Below are positions 43,107 to 51,489 of a stretch of 64,000 nucleotides of DNA, piece after piece (position 1 is the stretch's first letter; each line of letters opens with the position of its first letter). The stretch comes from Catelliglobosispora koreensis DSM 44566 (GTDB lineage: Bacteria > Actinomycetota > Actinomycetes > Mycobacteriales > Micromonosporaceae), in the NCBI RefSeq assembly GCF_000379685.1, contig NZ_KB903250.1, positions 496,624 through 560,623 of the forward strand, in the 5' to 3' direction. The translations under genes were made by a program, and so were the position numbers. The notes below the pieces were generated by a model. The model made no database searches. It saw only the letters and a program-made list of their open reading frames with translations, and was not told where the DNA came from.

Positions 43107-43161
43107 ATCGCGATCTTGAATGGCCGACTTGACAGTGTGAGGCGAATTGCACATGCGAGCC

Positions 43162-43279
43162 GGCGCTGCTAGGCGGCGATTCCTGTGCCACCTGGCAATC
43201 GCCGCCTGCCCTCGGTGCCACCGGGTTCACGGCCCCGCTTGCGGCCGTTTCACCTCCGCTAGGCGGCGATTGCAGCGCC
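43162..43279. repeat. Nested palindromic repeat, copy A
   Basis: Outer arms GGCGCTGC (43162-43169) and GCAGCGCC (43272-43279) enclose AGGCGGCGATT (43171-43181), its inverted copy at 43197-43207 and its direct copy at 43261-43271. The 69-bp core 43200-43268 aligns with copy B at 62060-62128. It lies between the rex promoter and the HAD gene in the 399-bp gap 43015-43413. Nothing else was recognised in that gap besides the rex promoter. Confidence 0.75.
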
Positions 43280-43413
43280 CACCGTGACCGAGCTACACCC
43301 CCGGTAACGGGTTTGTCTGGCGAGATATGCCCCCGCGGCACACGTGCCCTCCATTCTCGCGCAGAGGCCACGAGTGGGCGCTGCCCCAGAAGTATTACCC
43401 AAAATCGGGCATA

Positions 43414-44031
43414 TCACCGCAAAGCTAGTAATACCGCCGCAGTGAGCGTGTCGGCCACGGGAGCGCCGTGCCCGCGCAAGACATCCGGGTCGGTGAATCC
43501 GCCTGCGTAGAGAACGCAGCGTGCGCCTGCGGCTTCAGCCGCGTGGGCGTCGTCAATCGAGTCGCCGATCAGCACGGCGTCCTCGCCTTTGATCTTCAGC
43601 TCGTCGAGGTGCTCAGCGAGAGCCTCAGCCTTGTGCTCACGGAACTCTCGTGAACCGTCGACCCGCGCGAACGACAGGCCAAAGCGGCCGACGGCGGCGA
43701 TCAGCTCGTCGTGGTACCACATGGACAGCAGGGACTGGGTGCCGTTCCACGAGGCCATCGCGTCGTGCGCGTCAGCGGCCAGCGCACAGGAGATCATGGC
43801 GGCCCGGTAGTGGTTGTGGAAAACGTCGTTCAGCCGCACGAACTCTGGCTCGTCCAGCCGGCGTCCCAGCTCATCGCTATAGAAGTCGATGATGGGGCGG
43901 CGGAAGTTGCGGCGATGCCGGTCAGCGCTGATCGGCTGGCCGCCCGCGTGCACGAAGGCAGCGTTGGTGGATTCGACGACTATGTGGAAGTCGTCGAGAA
44001 GCGTTCCATTCCAGTCCCACACCAAATGCAT
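43414..44031 (-). CDS. HAD-superfamily hydrolase
   Basis: A 205-aa phosphatase-like protein. HAD motif I is LVWDWNGTLLDD, motif III's Lys lies in the EHKAEALAEHLDE region, and motif IV is VLIGDSIDDAHAAEAAGA. It resembles phosphoglycolate-phosphatase-type HADs, with a helical cap between motifs. ATG 44031 gives the standard start; the frame is open further upstream only by overlap with glutaredoxin. It is 10 bp after the glutaredoxin gene and in the same direction as rex. Substrate unknown. Confidence 0.87.
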   Translation of the reverse strand: MHLVWDWNGTLLDDFHIVVESTNAAFVHAGGQPISADRHRRNFRRPIIDFYSDELGRRLDEPEFVRLNDVFHNHYRAAMISCALAADAHDAMASWNGTQSLLSMWYHDELIAAVGRFGLSFARVDGSREFREHKAEALAEHLDELKIKGEDAVLIGDSIDDAHAAEAAGARCVLYAGGFTDPDVLRGHGAPVADTLTAAVLLALR

Positions 44032-44041
44032 GGCCGAAAGA

Positions 44042-44275
44042 TTATCGGGCGAGGTCCCTGAGCAGCCGCTCTTTTTCCACCCGCCAGTAGCCGTGTTCCT
44101 TGCCGTCGAGCATGAGAACAGGGATCCGGTCGCCGTACTCGATTTCGAGGTCGAGATCGGTGCTGATATCGACTTCCGTGAACGGCTCACCGATGTCTTT
44201 CAGCACCTGCACCGCCGTCTCACAAAGGTGGCAACCCGGCCGCGTATAGAGCGTGAGGCGATGCAGATCACTCAT
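44042..44275 (-). CDS. Glutaredoxin-family thiol protein
   Basis: A 77-aa thioredoxin-fold protein with redox motif CHLC (LTLYTRPGCHLCETAV), cis-Pro in RIPVLMLDG and a C-terminal helix. It is of the DUF836/NrdH-like short glutaredoxin type. A homologue next to rex/hemA is conserved in mycobacteria (Rv0508) and Streptomyces. The start overlaps the acyl-CoA ligase stop by 8 nt, so both are in one transcript. Partners are unknown. Confidence 0.9.
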   Translation of the reverse strand: MSDLHRLTLYTRPGCHLCETAVQVLKDIGEPFTEVDISTDLDLEIEYGDRIPVLMLDGKEHGYWRVEKERLLRDLAR

Positions 44276-45683
44276 CGCGCAACATTTTCTTGCGGACCTT
44301 GCCGATCGCTGAATGCGGCAATTCGCTCACGAACACATAAGTGGACGGCCTCTTGAACCGGGCGAGATTTGCCTCACAGTGAGCGGACAGTTCCGCCTCT
44401 GTGACGCCCTCGGCCACGACGTAAGCGGTCACCGACGGCCCGGTCACCGCCACTTCCGCCACGCCCGGGTAACCAGCGATGACAAGTTCGACTTCAGCCG
44501 GGTACACGTTGAAGCCGTTAACGATGATCAGCTCACCGATGCGGTCCACGATGAACAGATCGCCATCGGCGTCGGCATAGGCGACGTCTCCCGTCGGCCA
44601 CCAGCCGTCGTGAGCAGGGCCGCCATGCTTGTCGGGCCAGTAGCCCAGGAAGAGGTTCTCGCCGCGGACCACGATCTCACCTGGGTCTTCAGCCGCGGGC
44701 AGCAAATCGTCGTCCTCGGCCGCGACGCCGTAGGCGTTCGACAGCCGTACCTCAACGCCCGGGATCGGACGGCCGATCGAGCCTGGCTTAATGGAAGCGC
44801 TCGCCAGAGTGGACGTCACGACCGGTGCCGTTTCGGTCAGGCCGTATCCAATGTGGACAGGATGCCCCGTCGCCTCGGTGAAGGCCTGAGCCACCTCTGG
44901 ATCAAGCGGGGCGGCCCCACAAACGGCCAGTCTCAAGGAACGCAGCAGCTCAGGGGAACAGGCCGCCCAAGCTTGATACATCGCAGGCACTCCAACCGCG
45001 ACAGTCACGCGGTGCAACGCGATCAGCCCAGCGGTGCCAACGGGATCGAACTCGGCTTCCAGAATGCCGGTCGCGCCGTAGTAGAGCATCGCCCCGAGAC
45101 CCGTGTTCAGCCCGTAGGCATGGAACATCGGCAGCACCAGGAGCACCACGTCATCGGCACTCATGATCGGGGGCTGCAGACGCGCCAGCTGCTCGTGATT
45201 GGCGATCAGCGCCCGGTGGGTCAGCATCGCCCCTTTGGGAGCGCCCTCGGTGCCCGAGGTGTAGAGCAGCAGTGCCAGGCCGTGCGGATCAACTTCCGGC
45301 AGGTCACCGGCCTTGTCCGCGAGCGGTGGGCTGAGCAGCGCGGTCACTTCACCGGCTGCCGCCTCGACAGCTTGCTGAGTACCCACTAAAAGGTCTGCTC
45401 TTGAATCGCAGAGAACGTGGCGCATTTCGCGCGCGGTGAAACCGGGGTTGACCGGAACAGCCGTTAACCCAGCTCGCCACGTGCCCAGCAGGGTGATGAC
45501 GAAGTCCATGTCGTTGGGCAGCGCGATGGCGACCCGGGTGGCGCCTCGCTGCAACAGCGCCGTGGCGGCCTTGTCGACAAGCTGATCCATTTCGGACCAG
45601 GTGCAGGTCTTAATGCCAGCATGGAAGGCGAGATGGTCCGGGTTGGCTTCAGCGTGCCGGCGCAGCAGCGTGGCGAGGTTCAC
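44268..45683 (-). CDS. Long-chain acyl-CoA ligase (AMP-binding)
   Basis: A 471-aa ANL-superfamily enzyme activating a carboxylate via acyl-AMP. P-loop LLLYTSGTEGAPKGAMLTH, A5 IGYGLTETAPVV, A7 WWPTGDVAYAD, A8 IDRIGELIIVNGFNVYPAE and the catalytic C-terminal Lys in LPHSAIGKVRKK. Somewhat short for a fatty-acyl-CoA ligase. GTG 45683 is preferred because TACAAT ends six bases before it, implying a leaderless mRNA, and the protein then begins MNLATLLRRHAEANPDHLAF. A TTG at 45722 is the longer alternative. Confidence 0.88.
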   Translation of the reverse strand: MNLATLLRRHAEANPDHLAFHAGIKTCTWSEMDQLVDKAATALLQRGATRVAIALPNDMDFVITLLGTWRAGLTAVPVNPGFTAREMRHVLCDSRADLLVGTQQAVEAAAGEVTALLSPPLADKAGDLPEVDPHGLALLLYTSGTEGAPKGAMLTHRALIANHEQLARLQPPIMSADDVVLLVLPMFHAYGLNTGLGAMLYYGATGILEAEFDPVGTAGLIALHRVTVAVGVPAMYQAWAACSPELLRSLRLAVCGAAPLDPEVAQAFTEATGHPVHIGYGLTETAPVVTSTLASASIKPGSIGRPIPGVEVRLSNAYGVAAEDDDLLPAAEDPGEIVVRGENLFLGYWPDKHGGPAHDGWWPTGDVAYADADGDLFIVDRIGELIIVNGFNVYPAEVELVIAGYPGVAEVAVTGPSVTAYVVAEGVTEAELSAHCEANLARFKRPSTYVFVSELPHSAIGKVRKKMLRDE

Positions 45684-45689
45684 GCGCGA

Positions 45690-45695
45690 ATTGTA
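45690..45695 (-). promoter_or_regulatory. -10 element of the acyl-CoA ligase gene (leaderless)
   Basis: TACAAT on the minus strand with six bases to GTG 45683; transcription should start at or next to the start codon. No clear -35. Confidence 0.5.
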
Positions 45696-45722
45696 TTCAT
45701 CACCCCATTCGGTGAACCCCAA

Positions 45723-45778
45723 TGAGTGAACTCACTTGAATCTGGCACACGCTGTGCGCCAAACCGCACACATTGTGC
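45723..45778. promoter_or_regulatory. Palindrome cluster upstream of bldN
   Basis: TGAGT-GA-ACTCA at 45723-45734, containing GTGA/TCAC half-sites; then GCACA-CGC-TGTGC at 45745-45757 and GCACA-CAT-TGTGC at 45766-45778, whose centres are exactly 21 bp apart. They lie between the divergent ligase and sigma-factor genes in the 308-bp gap 45684-45991. The rest of that gap shows no reading frame with coding character. Confidence 0.6.
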
Positions 45779-45991
45779 GACGGGCCTTTCGTGGTACATG
45801 CCAACACTTACCCCCGGCGTACGGGCAGAGTAGATGAATCGAATGGGTGGTTTGTCGTACTCTCATACGACCTGCACCTCTCAGCCGGAGGAGACCTTAG
45901 TGCCAGATATAAGTCGGAACCTGTACCAAGCGGGCCTTTGTCGGCTTATGGTGGAGATTGCCGGGATTGCGGGGCACGCGGAGGTGTTTGG

Positions 45992-46906
45992 ATGAATACG
46001 GTCTTCTATGGCGATGAGCTGATGCCGGGCGGCGGCGCCATGGGAATCGACGCCCTGCGCCAAGCGCTATCAGCGTTCAACGAGATGTTCTCCACGGCGG
46101 TGCGCGGCGACGGCGACCGGACGCCGACGACGCAGCGGATTCGGACGCGCCAGCAAAACGACGGCTCAGCACGGCACAAACCGAGCAGCACCAAGGTGAA
46201 CGGACGTCCAGCCATGCCGACCCAAACGGGGCCCGGCGGCACGCTCGCTGAAGCTCCGACGACCGTTCTGCCGGTTGTCCCCGAGGAGACCACCGGAACG
46301 GGTGGCCCGACCGGGTACCCCGACCGGCCCGACCCCAGCGACGCCGCGCACGAGGTGTGGACGCTGGTCGAGCGCGCCCAGGGGGGCGACACCGAGGCAT
46401 TCGGTCTCATCTACGACCGCTATGTCGACACGGTCTTCCGGTTCATCTACTTCCGCGTGGGCAACCGCCCGCTGGCCGAGGACCTGACGTCAGACACGTT
46501 CCTGCGTGCGCTCAAGCGCATCAGCAGCTTCACGTGGCAGGGCCGTGACCTCGGCGCCTGGCTCGTCACCATCGCCCGCAACCTCGTCGCCGACCACTTC
46601 AAGTCCGGCAGGTACCGGCTGGAGGTCACGACCGGCGACGTGCTCGACGCCGACCGCGAGGACCGTGGCCCCGAGGGAAGCCCGGAAACCGCCGTCGTCG
46701 ACCACATCACTAATGTCGCGCTTCTCACAGCTGTCAAACAACTCAACCCCGAGCAGCAGGAGTGCATCGTGCTGCGCTTCCTGCAGGGATTCTCGGTCGC
46801 TGAGACCGCCCAGGCCATGGGGAAAAACGAGGGTGCCATCAAGGCACTGCAGTACCGCGCGGTGCGCGCGCTGGCCAGACTGCTACCGGAAGGCTTCCAG
46901 CCGTGA
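45992..46906 (+). CDS. bldN: BldN-like ECF sigma factor
   Basis: A 304-aa sigma factor. The ~110-residue N-terminal extension is disordered and polar, as in the pro-form of Streptomyces BldN. Region 2 (VERAQGGDTEAFGLIYDRYV, RFIYFRVGNRPLAEDLTSDTF, WLVTIARNLVADHFKSGR) and region 4 (LNPEQQECIVLRFLQGFSVAE, KNEGAIKALQYRAVRAL) follow. ATG 45992 has GGAGG seven bases upstream. In Streptomyces, bldN lies near rex-hemACD as here and drives aerial development. The next gene is a candidate membrane anti-sigma. Confidence 0.87.
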   Translation: MNTVFYGDELMPGGGAMGIDALRQALSAFNEMFSTAVRGDGDRTPTTQRIRTRQQNDGSARHKPSSTKVNGRPAMPTQTGPGGTLAEAPTTVLPVVPEETTGTGGPTGYPDRPDPSDAAHEVWTLVERAQGGDTEAFGLIYDRYVDTVFRFIYFRVGNRPLAEDLTSDTFLRALKRISSFTWQGRDLGAWLVTIARNLVADHFKSGRYRLEVTTGDVLDADREDRGPEGSPETAVVDHITNVALLTAVKQLNPEQQECIVLRFLQGFSVAETAQAMGKNEGAIKALQYRAVRALARLLPEGFQP

Positions 46907-46994
46907 CGGGTCACGCCGTAACCACACACACCCAATTGGCGTTTGTCCGAGTGCGAGCCGTTTTCTCGAACAAGAACCAAGGGGGGTGCTCGCG

Positions 46995-48038
46995 ATGAAC
47001 GCGTCTCTGTTTCCTCGTGCGCGCGCCGAGCGCTTCGCACAGCTCCTGGAAGAGGCCAACGGCGGCCGCCGTCATCACACCCGCTCCAAGGGTGACGATG
47101 AGGTGACCGGCCTAGTGGCCAAGGCCAAGCAGCTGCAAGCGATTCCTCTGGCCGCCGACCCGGATCCAGTGTTCCGTCGTGACCTGCGAGCGATGCTTAT
47201 CGCCACAGCAGAACGCGATGGCATTGGTGTGACCGCCCAGCCCGAGGCGAAGCCGAACTTACGGCGCCGCATCGCGCAAGCCGGCAGCGGCAAGAGCCGT
47301 GCCCGCGGCGCGGTGGTCGTCGGCATAGCCGCCGGCACCCTGGTGCTGTCCGGCGTGTCCGTCGCCAGTGGCGAGGCGATGCCCGGCGACGCGCTCTATG
47401 GCATGAAGCGCTCGACGGAACGAGCCCAGCTCGCGCTGGCCGGTTCCGATCTGAGCCGCGGCCAGCTTTACCTCGACTTCGCCCGGACGCGTCTGCACGA
47501 AGCGGTCGCGATCAAGGGCGACGAAAATGGTTTCGTTTCGGCCCTGAGCGAGATGGACGATGAGACGCGGCTCGGCATTCGCATGCTGGTCACGTCGGCG
47601 CTGACCCTCAACGACACGACGGCCCTCGACGCGGTGGACAAGTTCGTCGCGTCTCAGCGCTCGCTGGCTGGCCGCATGCTCGATCTGAGCGGCAGCAACG
47701 GCCGCCAGAAGGTCACCGAGTCGTTGGCCCTGCTCAGCAAGGTTGAGCAGCGCGCGATCGCCGCACGTTCCGCTCTCGCTTGCGGGGTAAAGCCGGTGGG
47801 CAGCGACGAGCTTGGCCCGGTGCCAGGCAACTGCGCCCCACTTGGCCAGACCCGCGGGTCGGCCACCGGGACGGCCACGGCACCTGGGCAGACGAGCGGG
47901 CAGCCAGGCAACGGCCCGGCCGCCGCTCCGCAATCGTCGGGTTCGCCCACGCCTGCCGCCACGACCGAAGAAGAGAAGAAGGAAGAGGGCGGCCTGCTCA
48001 GCGAGCTTGGCCGGATCTTGGGCGGTCTGCTCGGCTAA
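46995..48038 (+). CDS. DUF5667 membrane protein, candidate anti-sigma for the BldN-like factor
   Basis: A 347-aa protein: a cytoplasmic N-terminus (~1-110) starting SLFPRARAERFAQLLEEANG, a membrane helix (GAVVVGIAAGTLVLSGVSVA), then an exported DUF5667 domain (EAMPGDALYGMKRSTERAQL, YLDFARTRLHEAVAI) and a Pro/Thr/Gly-rich and acidic end. Position directly after bldN matches rsbN in Streptomyces, whose product binds sigma-BldN at the membrane. Function here is inferred from this. ATG 46995 follows a GGGGGG run. Confidence 0.8.
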   Translation: MNASLFPRARAERFAQLLEEANGGRRHHTRSKGDDEVTGLVAKAKQLQAIPLAADPDPVFRRDLRAMLIATAERDGIGVTAQPEAKPNLRRRIAQAGSGKSRARGAVVVGIAAGTLVLSGVSVASGEAMPGDALYGMKRSTERAQLALAGSDLSRGQLYLDFARTRLHEAVAIKGDENGFVSALSEMDDETRLGIRMLVTSALTLNDTTALDAVDKFVASQRSLAGRMLDLSGSNGRQKVTESLALLSKVEQRAIAARSALACGVKPVGSDELGPVPGNCAPLGQTRGSATGTATAPGQTSGQPGNGPAAAPQSSGSPTPAATTEEEKKEEGGLLSELGRILGGLLG

Positions 48039-48056
48039 GCCCCAGCAAATTTGGAC

Positions 48057-48083
48057 GAAGGGACGGCGTGATGCCGTCCCTTC
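48057..48083 (+). terminator. Intrinsic terminator after the DUF5667 gene
   Basis: A perfect 11-bp stem (GAAGGGACGGC / GCCGTCCCTTC), 5-nt loop and then ATTCTTTG. Confidence 0.85.
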
Positions 48084-48131
48084 ATTCTTTGCCCATCCAG
48101 CTACGCTCTAAAGCTGACCGCAGGAGGATGC

Positions 48132-48968
48132 ATGGCAGAGTCAGCGGGCTGGGCCGCGGCCGAGCTTGAAGCTGCGTTGATGGTTCCGCCACAGCCCGAT
48201 TCGGCGGCCTTCTTCGACGTCGACAACACGATGATGCAAGGCGCGTCGATCTACTACTTCGCCCGTGGCCTGGCCGCGCGGCGCTACTTCACCACCGGCG
48301 ACCTCGCCCGGTTCGCCTGGCGCCAGCTGCGATTCCGGCTGATGGCCGCCGAACACGCCGGCGATGTCGCTGAAGCACGGGAGGCCGCTCTCGCCTTTGT
48401 CGAGGGCTGGAAAGTCGAAGACATGGCCCGCCTGTGCGAGGAGATCTTCGACGAACTCATGGCCGAGAAGATTTGGTCGGGCACGCGAGCCCTGGCCGAC
48501 CTGCATCTCGCCGCTGGCGAGCGCGTTTGGCTGGTCACGGCCGCTCCGGTCGAGTTAGGCACCGTGATCGCGTCCCGGCTCGGGCTGACCGGTGCGATCG
48601 GCACCGTGGCCGAGATCCGCGACGGGCACTACACCGGGCGGCTCGCGGGCGACATGATGCACGGGCCGGCCAAAGCGGTGGCGATCAAGGCTCTTGCCGC
48701 GGCGGAAGGGCTCGACCTCGCCAAGTGCTCGGCCTACAGCGACTCCATTAACGACGTTCCCATGCTGAGCACCGTCGGGCGGGCCGTCGCGGTCAACCCC
48801 GACAGCGCGCTTCGGCAAGCGGCCAAGGATAACGGCTGGGAGATAAGGGATTTCCGCACCGGGCGCAAGGCCGCCAAGGTCGCGATCCCGGTCGCGCTCG
48901 GAGCCGGTGCCGTCGCCGGTGCTGTGATCGGCGGAATGGCGGTGCGCCGTAAATGGCGGGGGCTGTGA
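48132..48968 (+). CDS. HAD-IB (SerB-like) phosphatase with C-terminal membrane helix
   Basis: A 278-aa protein. Motif I is AAFFDVDNTMMQGAS, motif II VTAAPVELG, motif III/IV KAVAIKALAAAEG and SAYSDSINDVPML, the subclass IB pattern of SerB/Rv0505c. A hydrophobic C-terminal stretch (VAIPVALGAGAVAGAVIGGMAV) with basic end suggests membrane attachment. Relatives are called phosphoserine phosphatase, but some act on lipid or other phosphates. ATG 48132 follows AGGAGG. It overlaps the next gene by 4 nt (GTGA). Confidence 0.88.
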   Translation: MAESAGWAAAELEAALMVPPQPDSAAFFDVDNTMMQGASIYYFARGLAARRYFTTGDLARFAWRQLRFRLMAAEHAGDVAEAREAALAFVEGWKVEDMARLCEEIFDELMAEKIWSGTRALADLHLAAGERVWLVTAAPVELGTVIASRLGLTGAIGTVAEIRDGHYTGRLAGDMMHGPAKAVAIKALAAAEGLDLAKCSAYSDSINDVPMLSTVGRAVAVNPDSALRQAAKDNGWEIRDFRTGRKAAKVAIPVALGAGAVAGAVIGGMAVRRKWRGL

Positions 48969-50071
48969 ACACGGGACGTCATCGCCACCCGGCGACCGTC
49001 GGCCTGACCCGCGCCATGGCGCTGCTTCTTGCCCTGGCCGGGGCGGCGGCGATGCTCATGCTGCGGCCCGCCGCACACGGCCCGTCGGCTTCGGCGACGT
49101 CGACCACGGAAACGTTTGAGCAGGCCTATCCCGGTGCCAAAGCCGAGCTAGTCAAGAAGACCACCGACGATGGCGCCCGCCTCACGCCGCTGTTCTTCGC
49201 TGACGCCAAACGGTTCGTCGGGACGGCGAGCGCCGAAGACGGAGCGGTCCGCTTCCTCCTTGTCACCGAGACGGGTGAACGTGAACTGCGCCGCCTGCCC
49301 AAGGTGAACACGCCCGAGTTCGCCGGCTTCGCCCTCGACGGCGACCTTCTGGTGTGGATGGAACTCACCACCACCCCGGACGGACCGGCCAAGACCTCAC
49401 TCTGGGCGATCGACAACTTCGCCGCGGCACCCCGGCTGATCACCAGCGACACCGGCGATGTCGCCCTGTTCGACAAACGCGATGACATCGTCATCCATGA
49501 CGGTCAGCTCAGCTGGATCTCCATCGCGCCCACGGAGGAACCCACGACCGAAGTCCGCACGGTGGCGCTCACGGGCGGTCCGGTCGACGTACGCCAGCAG
49601 CAAGGCGCGTTCAGCTTCGTGGGCTGGCCATGGCTATCGTCCGTCAACACTCCCCTGGACGGCCCGGTTGAACTGCGCAACCTCGAATCCGAAGAACGCG
49701 TCGTGATCGGGGTGCAGGCCAACGAACTCATGGCCTGCTCGCCTAAGTGGTGCCGGGCGATCATTATCAGTACCACCGGGGAATCCACGATCATCGAACT
49801 GTTAACGACTGACGGGCGCAAACGCCTGCGTACCGCGACCGGCAACGTCGCCGCGTCCATCGTGGACGTCGCGCTGCTCGATCGCTTTGAGGTCTACTCC
49901 CGCGGTGGCGGCAACCTCACCCTCTATGACCTCGAACTGAACAAGACAGTCACCATCGCCGCCAACATCGGCCAGGTCGCCAGCCGTGGGCCGGTGCTGT
50001 GGTGGTCAACCGGAGACAACGAGACGACGCAGTGGCGAGTGCTTGATCTGCGTACCCTCATCAAGTCTTGA
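48965..50071 (+). CDS. Exported protein, probable beta-propeller-like
   Basis: A ~368-aa protein with an N-terminal signal/anchor (LTRAMALLLALAGAAAMLML) and repeated beta-rich segments (FLLVTETGERELRRLP, LVWMELTTTPDGPAKTSLWAID, ELRNLESEERVVIGV, LTLYDLELNKTVTIAANI) that suggest a beta-propeller. No catalytic motif. GTG 48965 (sharing GTGA with the HAD stop) or ATG 48953 may be the start. Function unknown. The 3' end overlaps the convergent MocR gene by 11 bp. Confidence 0.65.
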   Translation: MNTGRHRHPATVGLTRAMALLLALAGAAAMLMLRPAAHGPSASATSTTETFEQAYPGAKAELVKKTTDDGARLTPLFFADAKRFVGTASAEDGAVRFLLVTETGERELRRLPKVNTPEFAGFALDGDLLVWMELTTTPDGPAKTSLWAIDNFAAAPRLITSDTGDVALFDKRDDIVIHDGQLSWISIAPTEEPTTEVRTVALTGGPVDVRQQQGAFSFVGWPWLSSVNTPLDGPVELRNLESEERVVIGVQANELMACSPKWCRAIIISTTGESTIIELLTTDGRKRLRTATGNVAASIVDVALLDRFEVYSRGGGNLTLYDLELNKTVTIAANIGQVASRGPVLWWSTGDNETTQWRVLDLRTLIKS

Positions 50072-51443
50072 AGAGCGCGCCAGCGATCGCGGCGGCAGCG
50101 GCTCGCAGTCTGTCGGCCCCCACGTTGCCGTAGCCAATGACCAAGCCCGGATAGGGCGCGGCGGTCATGGCATAGGCCGACAAGGGCGCGAGCCTGATTC
50201 CCTTGTCTGCCAACCGTTTGGCCACCTCGCGATCGTTGACTCCGTCGGGCAGCCGCAACACGACGTGCAGCCCGGCGGCGATGCCGACCGGTTGCCAGTC
50301 TGGGAATCGGGCCCCGAGCTCGGCTAGCAAGGCGTCCCGTCGTTGCCGGTAGAGGCGTCGGGTCTTGCGCAGATGCCTGTCATAGCCACCGGATCGCAGC
50401 AACTCGGCGAAACCTGCTTGCTCAAGAACACCGCCCCCGCGGTCGTAAAGCCGTTTGCTTTCAACGACTTGCTCCAGCCGCGGCCCGGCCAGCACAAGCC
50501 AGCCCAGCCGCAGCGCGGGGGCGAGCGTCTTGCTCGCGGTGCCAAGGTAGGCGACACGTTCGGGCGAAAGTGCTTGCAGCGCACCGAAAGCCGGCCGGTC
50601 ATAGCGGTGCTCAGCGTCGTAATCGTCCTCAATGATCAGCCCGTCGGCCGCCTCAGCCCACTGCACCAAGGCGCGGCGCCGGCGTGGGCTAAGCACCACG
50701 CCCAGCGGGTACTGATGCGCGGAAGTCACCACGACCGCGCGGCAATTCGTGCGCTCTAGGTCTGTCACGCGCAGGCCCTCGTCGTCAACGCGGACCGGCA
50801 CAGGGCGCAGGCCGTGCTCGACAATCAGCTCAAGCTGGCCCGGGTAACTCGGGTCCTCGACCGCGATCTCGGTGTGGCCGGCGTCGCGCAACGAGCGCAC
50901 CAACAGCACCAGCGCTTCCGCTGAACCGTGCGTGATCACCAGGTCGTCCGGCCGGACCGCCATCGCCCTGACGCGGGCCAGATATCCGGCGAGTTCTTGG
51001 CGCAGCACCGCGAGCCCTTGTGCCTGCGGATAGCCCAAGTCGTGATCGGACAGCAGATCGAGCCCGCTGCGGCAGGCGGAAATCCATGCGGCCCTGGGGA
51101 AGGCACCGAGCGCGGGCATCCCGCTGCGCAAGTCGTGGTCCCAGCGGTCTGGCCGCTCGGGGATGGCGACGGCTGCCGACGCGCTGACCGACGCGTGCGC
51201 GACCCGGGTGCCTGAGCCGCGCCGAGCGGCGAGGTAGCCCTCGGCGATGAGCTGATCGTAGGCAGCCGTCACGGTCCCTCTAGCCAAGCCCAGCTGCGCG
51301 GCCAAATCCCGGGTGGAGGGCAGCCGGACTCCGGCGGGCAAGTGGCCGGAACGGATCGCTTCTCGCAGCGCGCGCTCAAGCCGCCGGGGCCCGGTTTTGG
51401 CCGGCAGCAGCAGCTCGCGAAAAGTGGACCAGTTTTCCTCCAT
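50061..51443 (-). CDS. MocR/PdxR-type regulator (GntR winged helix plus aminotransferase fold)
   Basis: A 460-aa protein. Residues ~15-85 are a GntR winged helix (LERALREAIRSGHLPAGVRLPSTRDLAAQLGLARGTVTAAYDQL, recognition near LARGTVTAAY). Residues ~110-455 are a fold-type-I aminotransferase domain with the PLP Lys in LGTASKTLAPALRLGW and DDYDAEHRYD. MocR proteins use bound PLP-amino-acid adducts to switch transcription. It diverges from an MFS transporter only 46 bp away, the likely target. ATG 51443. Confidence 0.9.
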   Translation of the reverse strand: MEENWSTFRELLLPAKTGPRRLERALREAIRSGHLPAGVRLPSTRDLAAQLGLARGTVTAAYDQLIAEGYLAARRGSGTRVAHASVSASAAVAIPERPDRWDHDLRSGMPALGAFPRAAWISACRSGLDLLSDHDLGYPQAQGLAVLRQELAGYLARVRAMAVRPDDLVITHGSAEALVLLVRSLRDAGHTEIAVEDPSYPGQLELIVEHGLRPVPVRVDDEGLRVTDLERTNCRAVVVTSAHQYPLGVVLSPRRRRALVQWAEAADGLIIEDDYDAEHRYDRPAFGALQALSPERVAYLGTASKTLAPALRLGWLVLAGPRLEQVVESKRLYDRGGGVLEQAGFAELLRSGGYDRHLRKTRRLYRQRRDALLAELGARFPDWQPVGIAAGLHVVLRLPDGVNDREVAKRLADKGIRLAPLSAYAMTAAPYPGLVIGYGNVGADRLRAAAAAIAGALFKT

Positions 51444-51468
51444 CGAAGTGGAGCTTATTTTCGGACCA
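51422..51468. promoter_or_regulatory. Direct repeats between the MocR and MFS genes
   Basis: AAGTGGACCAGTTTTC at 51422-51437 and AAGTGGAGCTTATTTTC at 51446-51462 are near-repeats 24 bp apart; a further GGACCA at 51463-51468 repeats 51426-51431. Spaced direct repeats are the usual MocR binding pattern. Confidence 0.45.
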
Positions 51469-51489
51469 CTGGAACCGCAAGGTCGACTC

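Noticed and set aside
43162-43279. tRNA or structured small RNA gene
   Set aside because: No tRNA-like acceptor, T-loop or anticodon pattern. A second copy elsewhere indicates a dispersed repeat instead.
43015-43371. Extension of rex or a separate protein in this frame
   Set aside because: The stretch contains the Rex promoter/operator and a palindromic repeat. It lacks coding character upstream of ATG 43014.
45773-45991. N-terminal extension of the BldN-like sigma
   Set aside because: It overlaps the operator palindromes, and GGAGG before ATG 45992 fixes the start.
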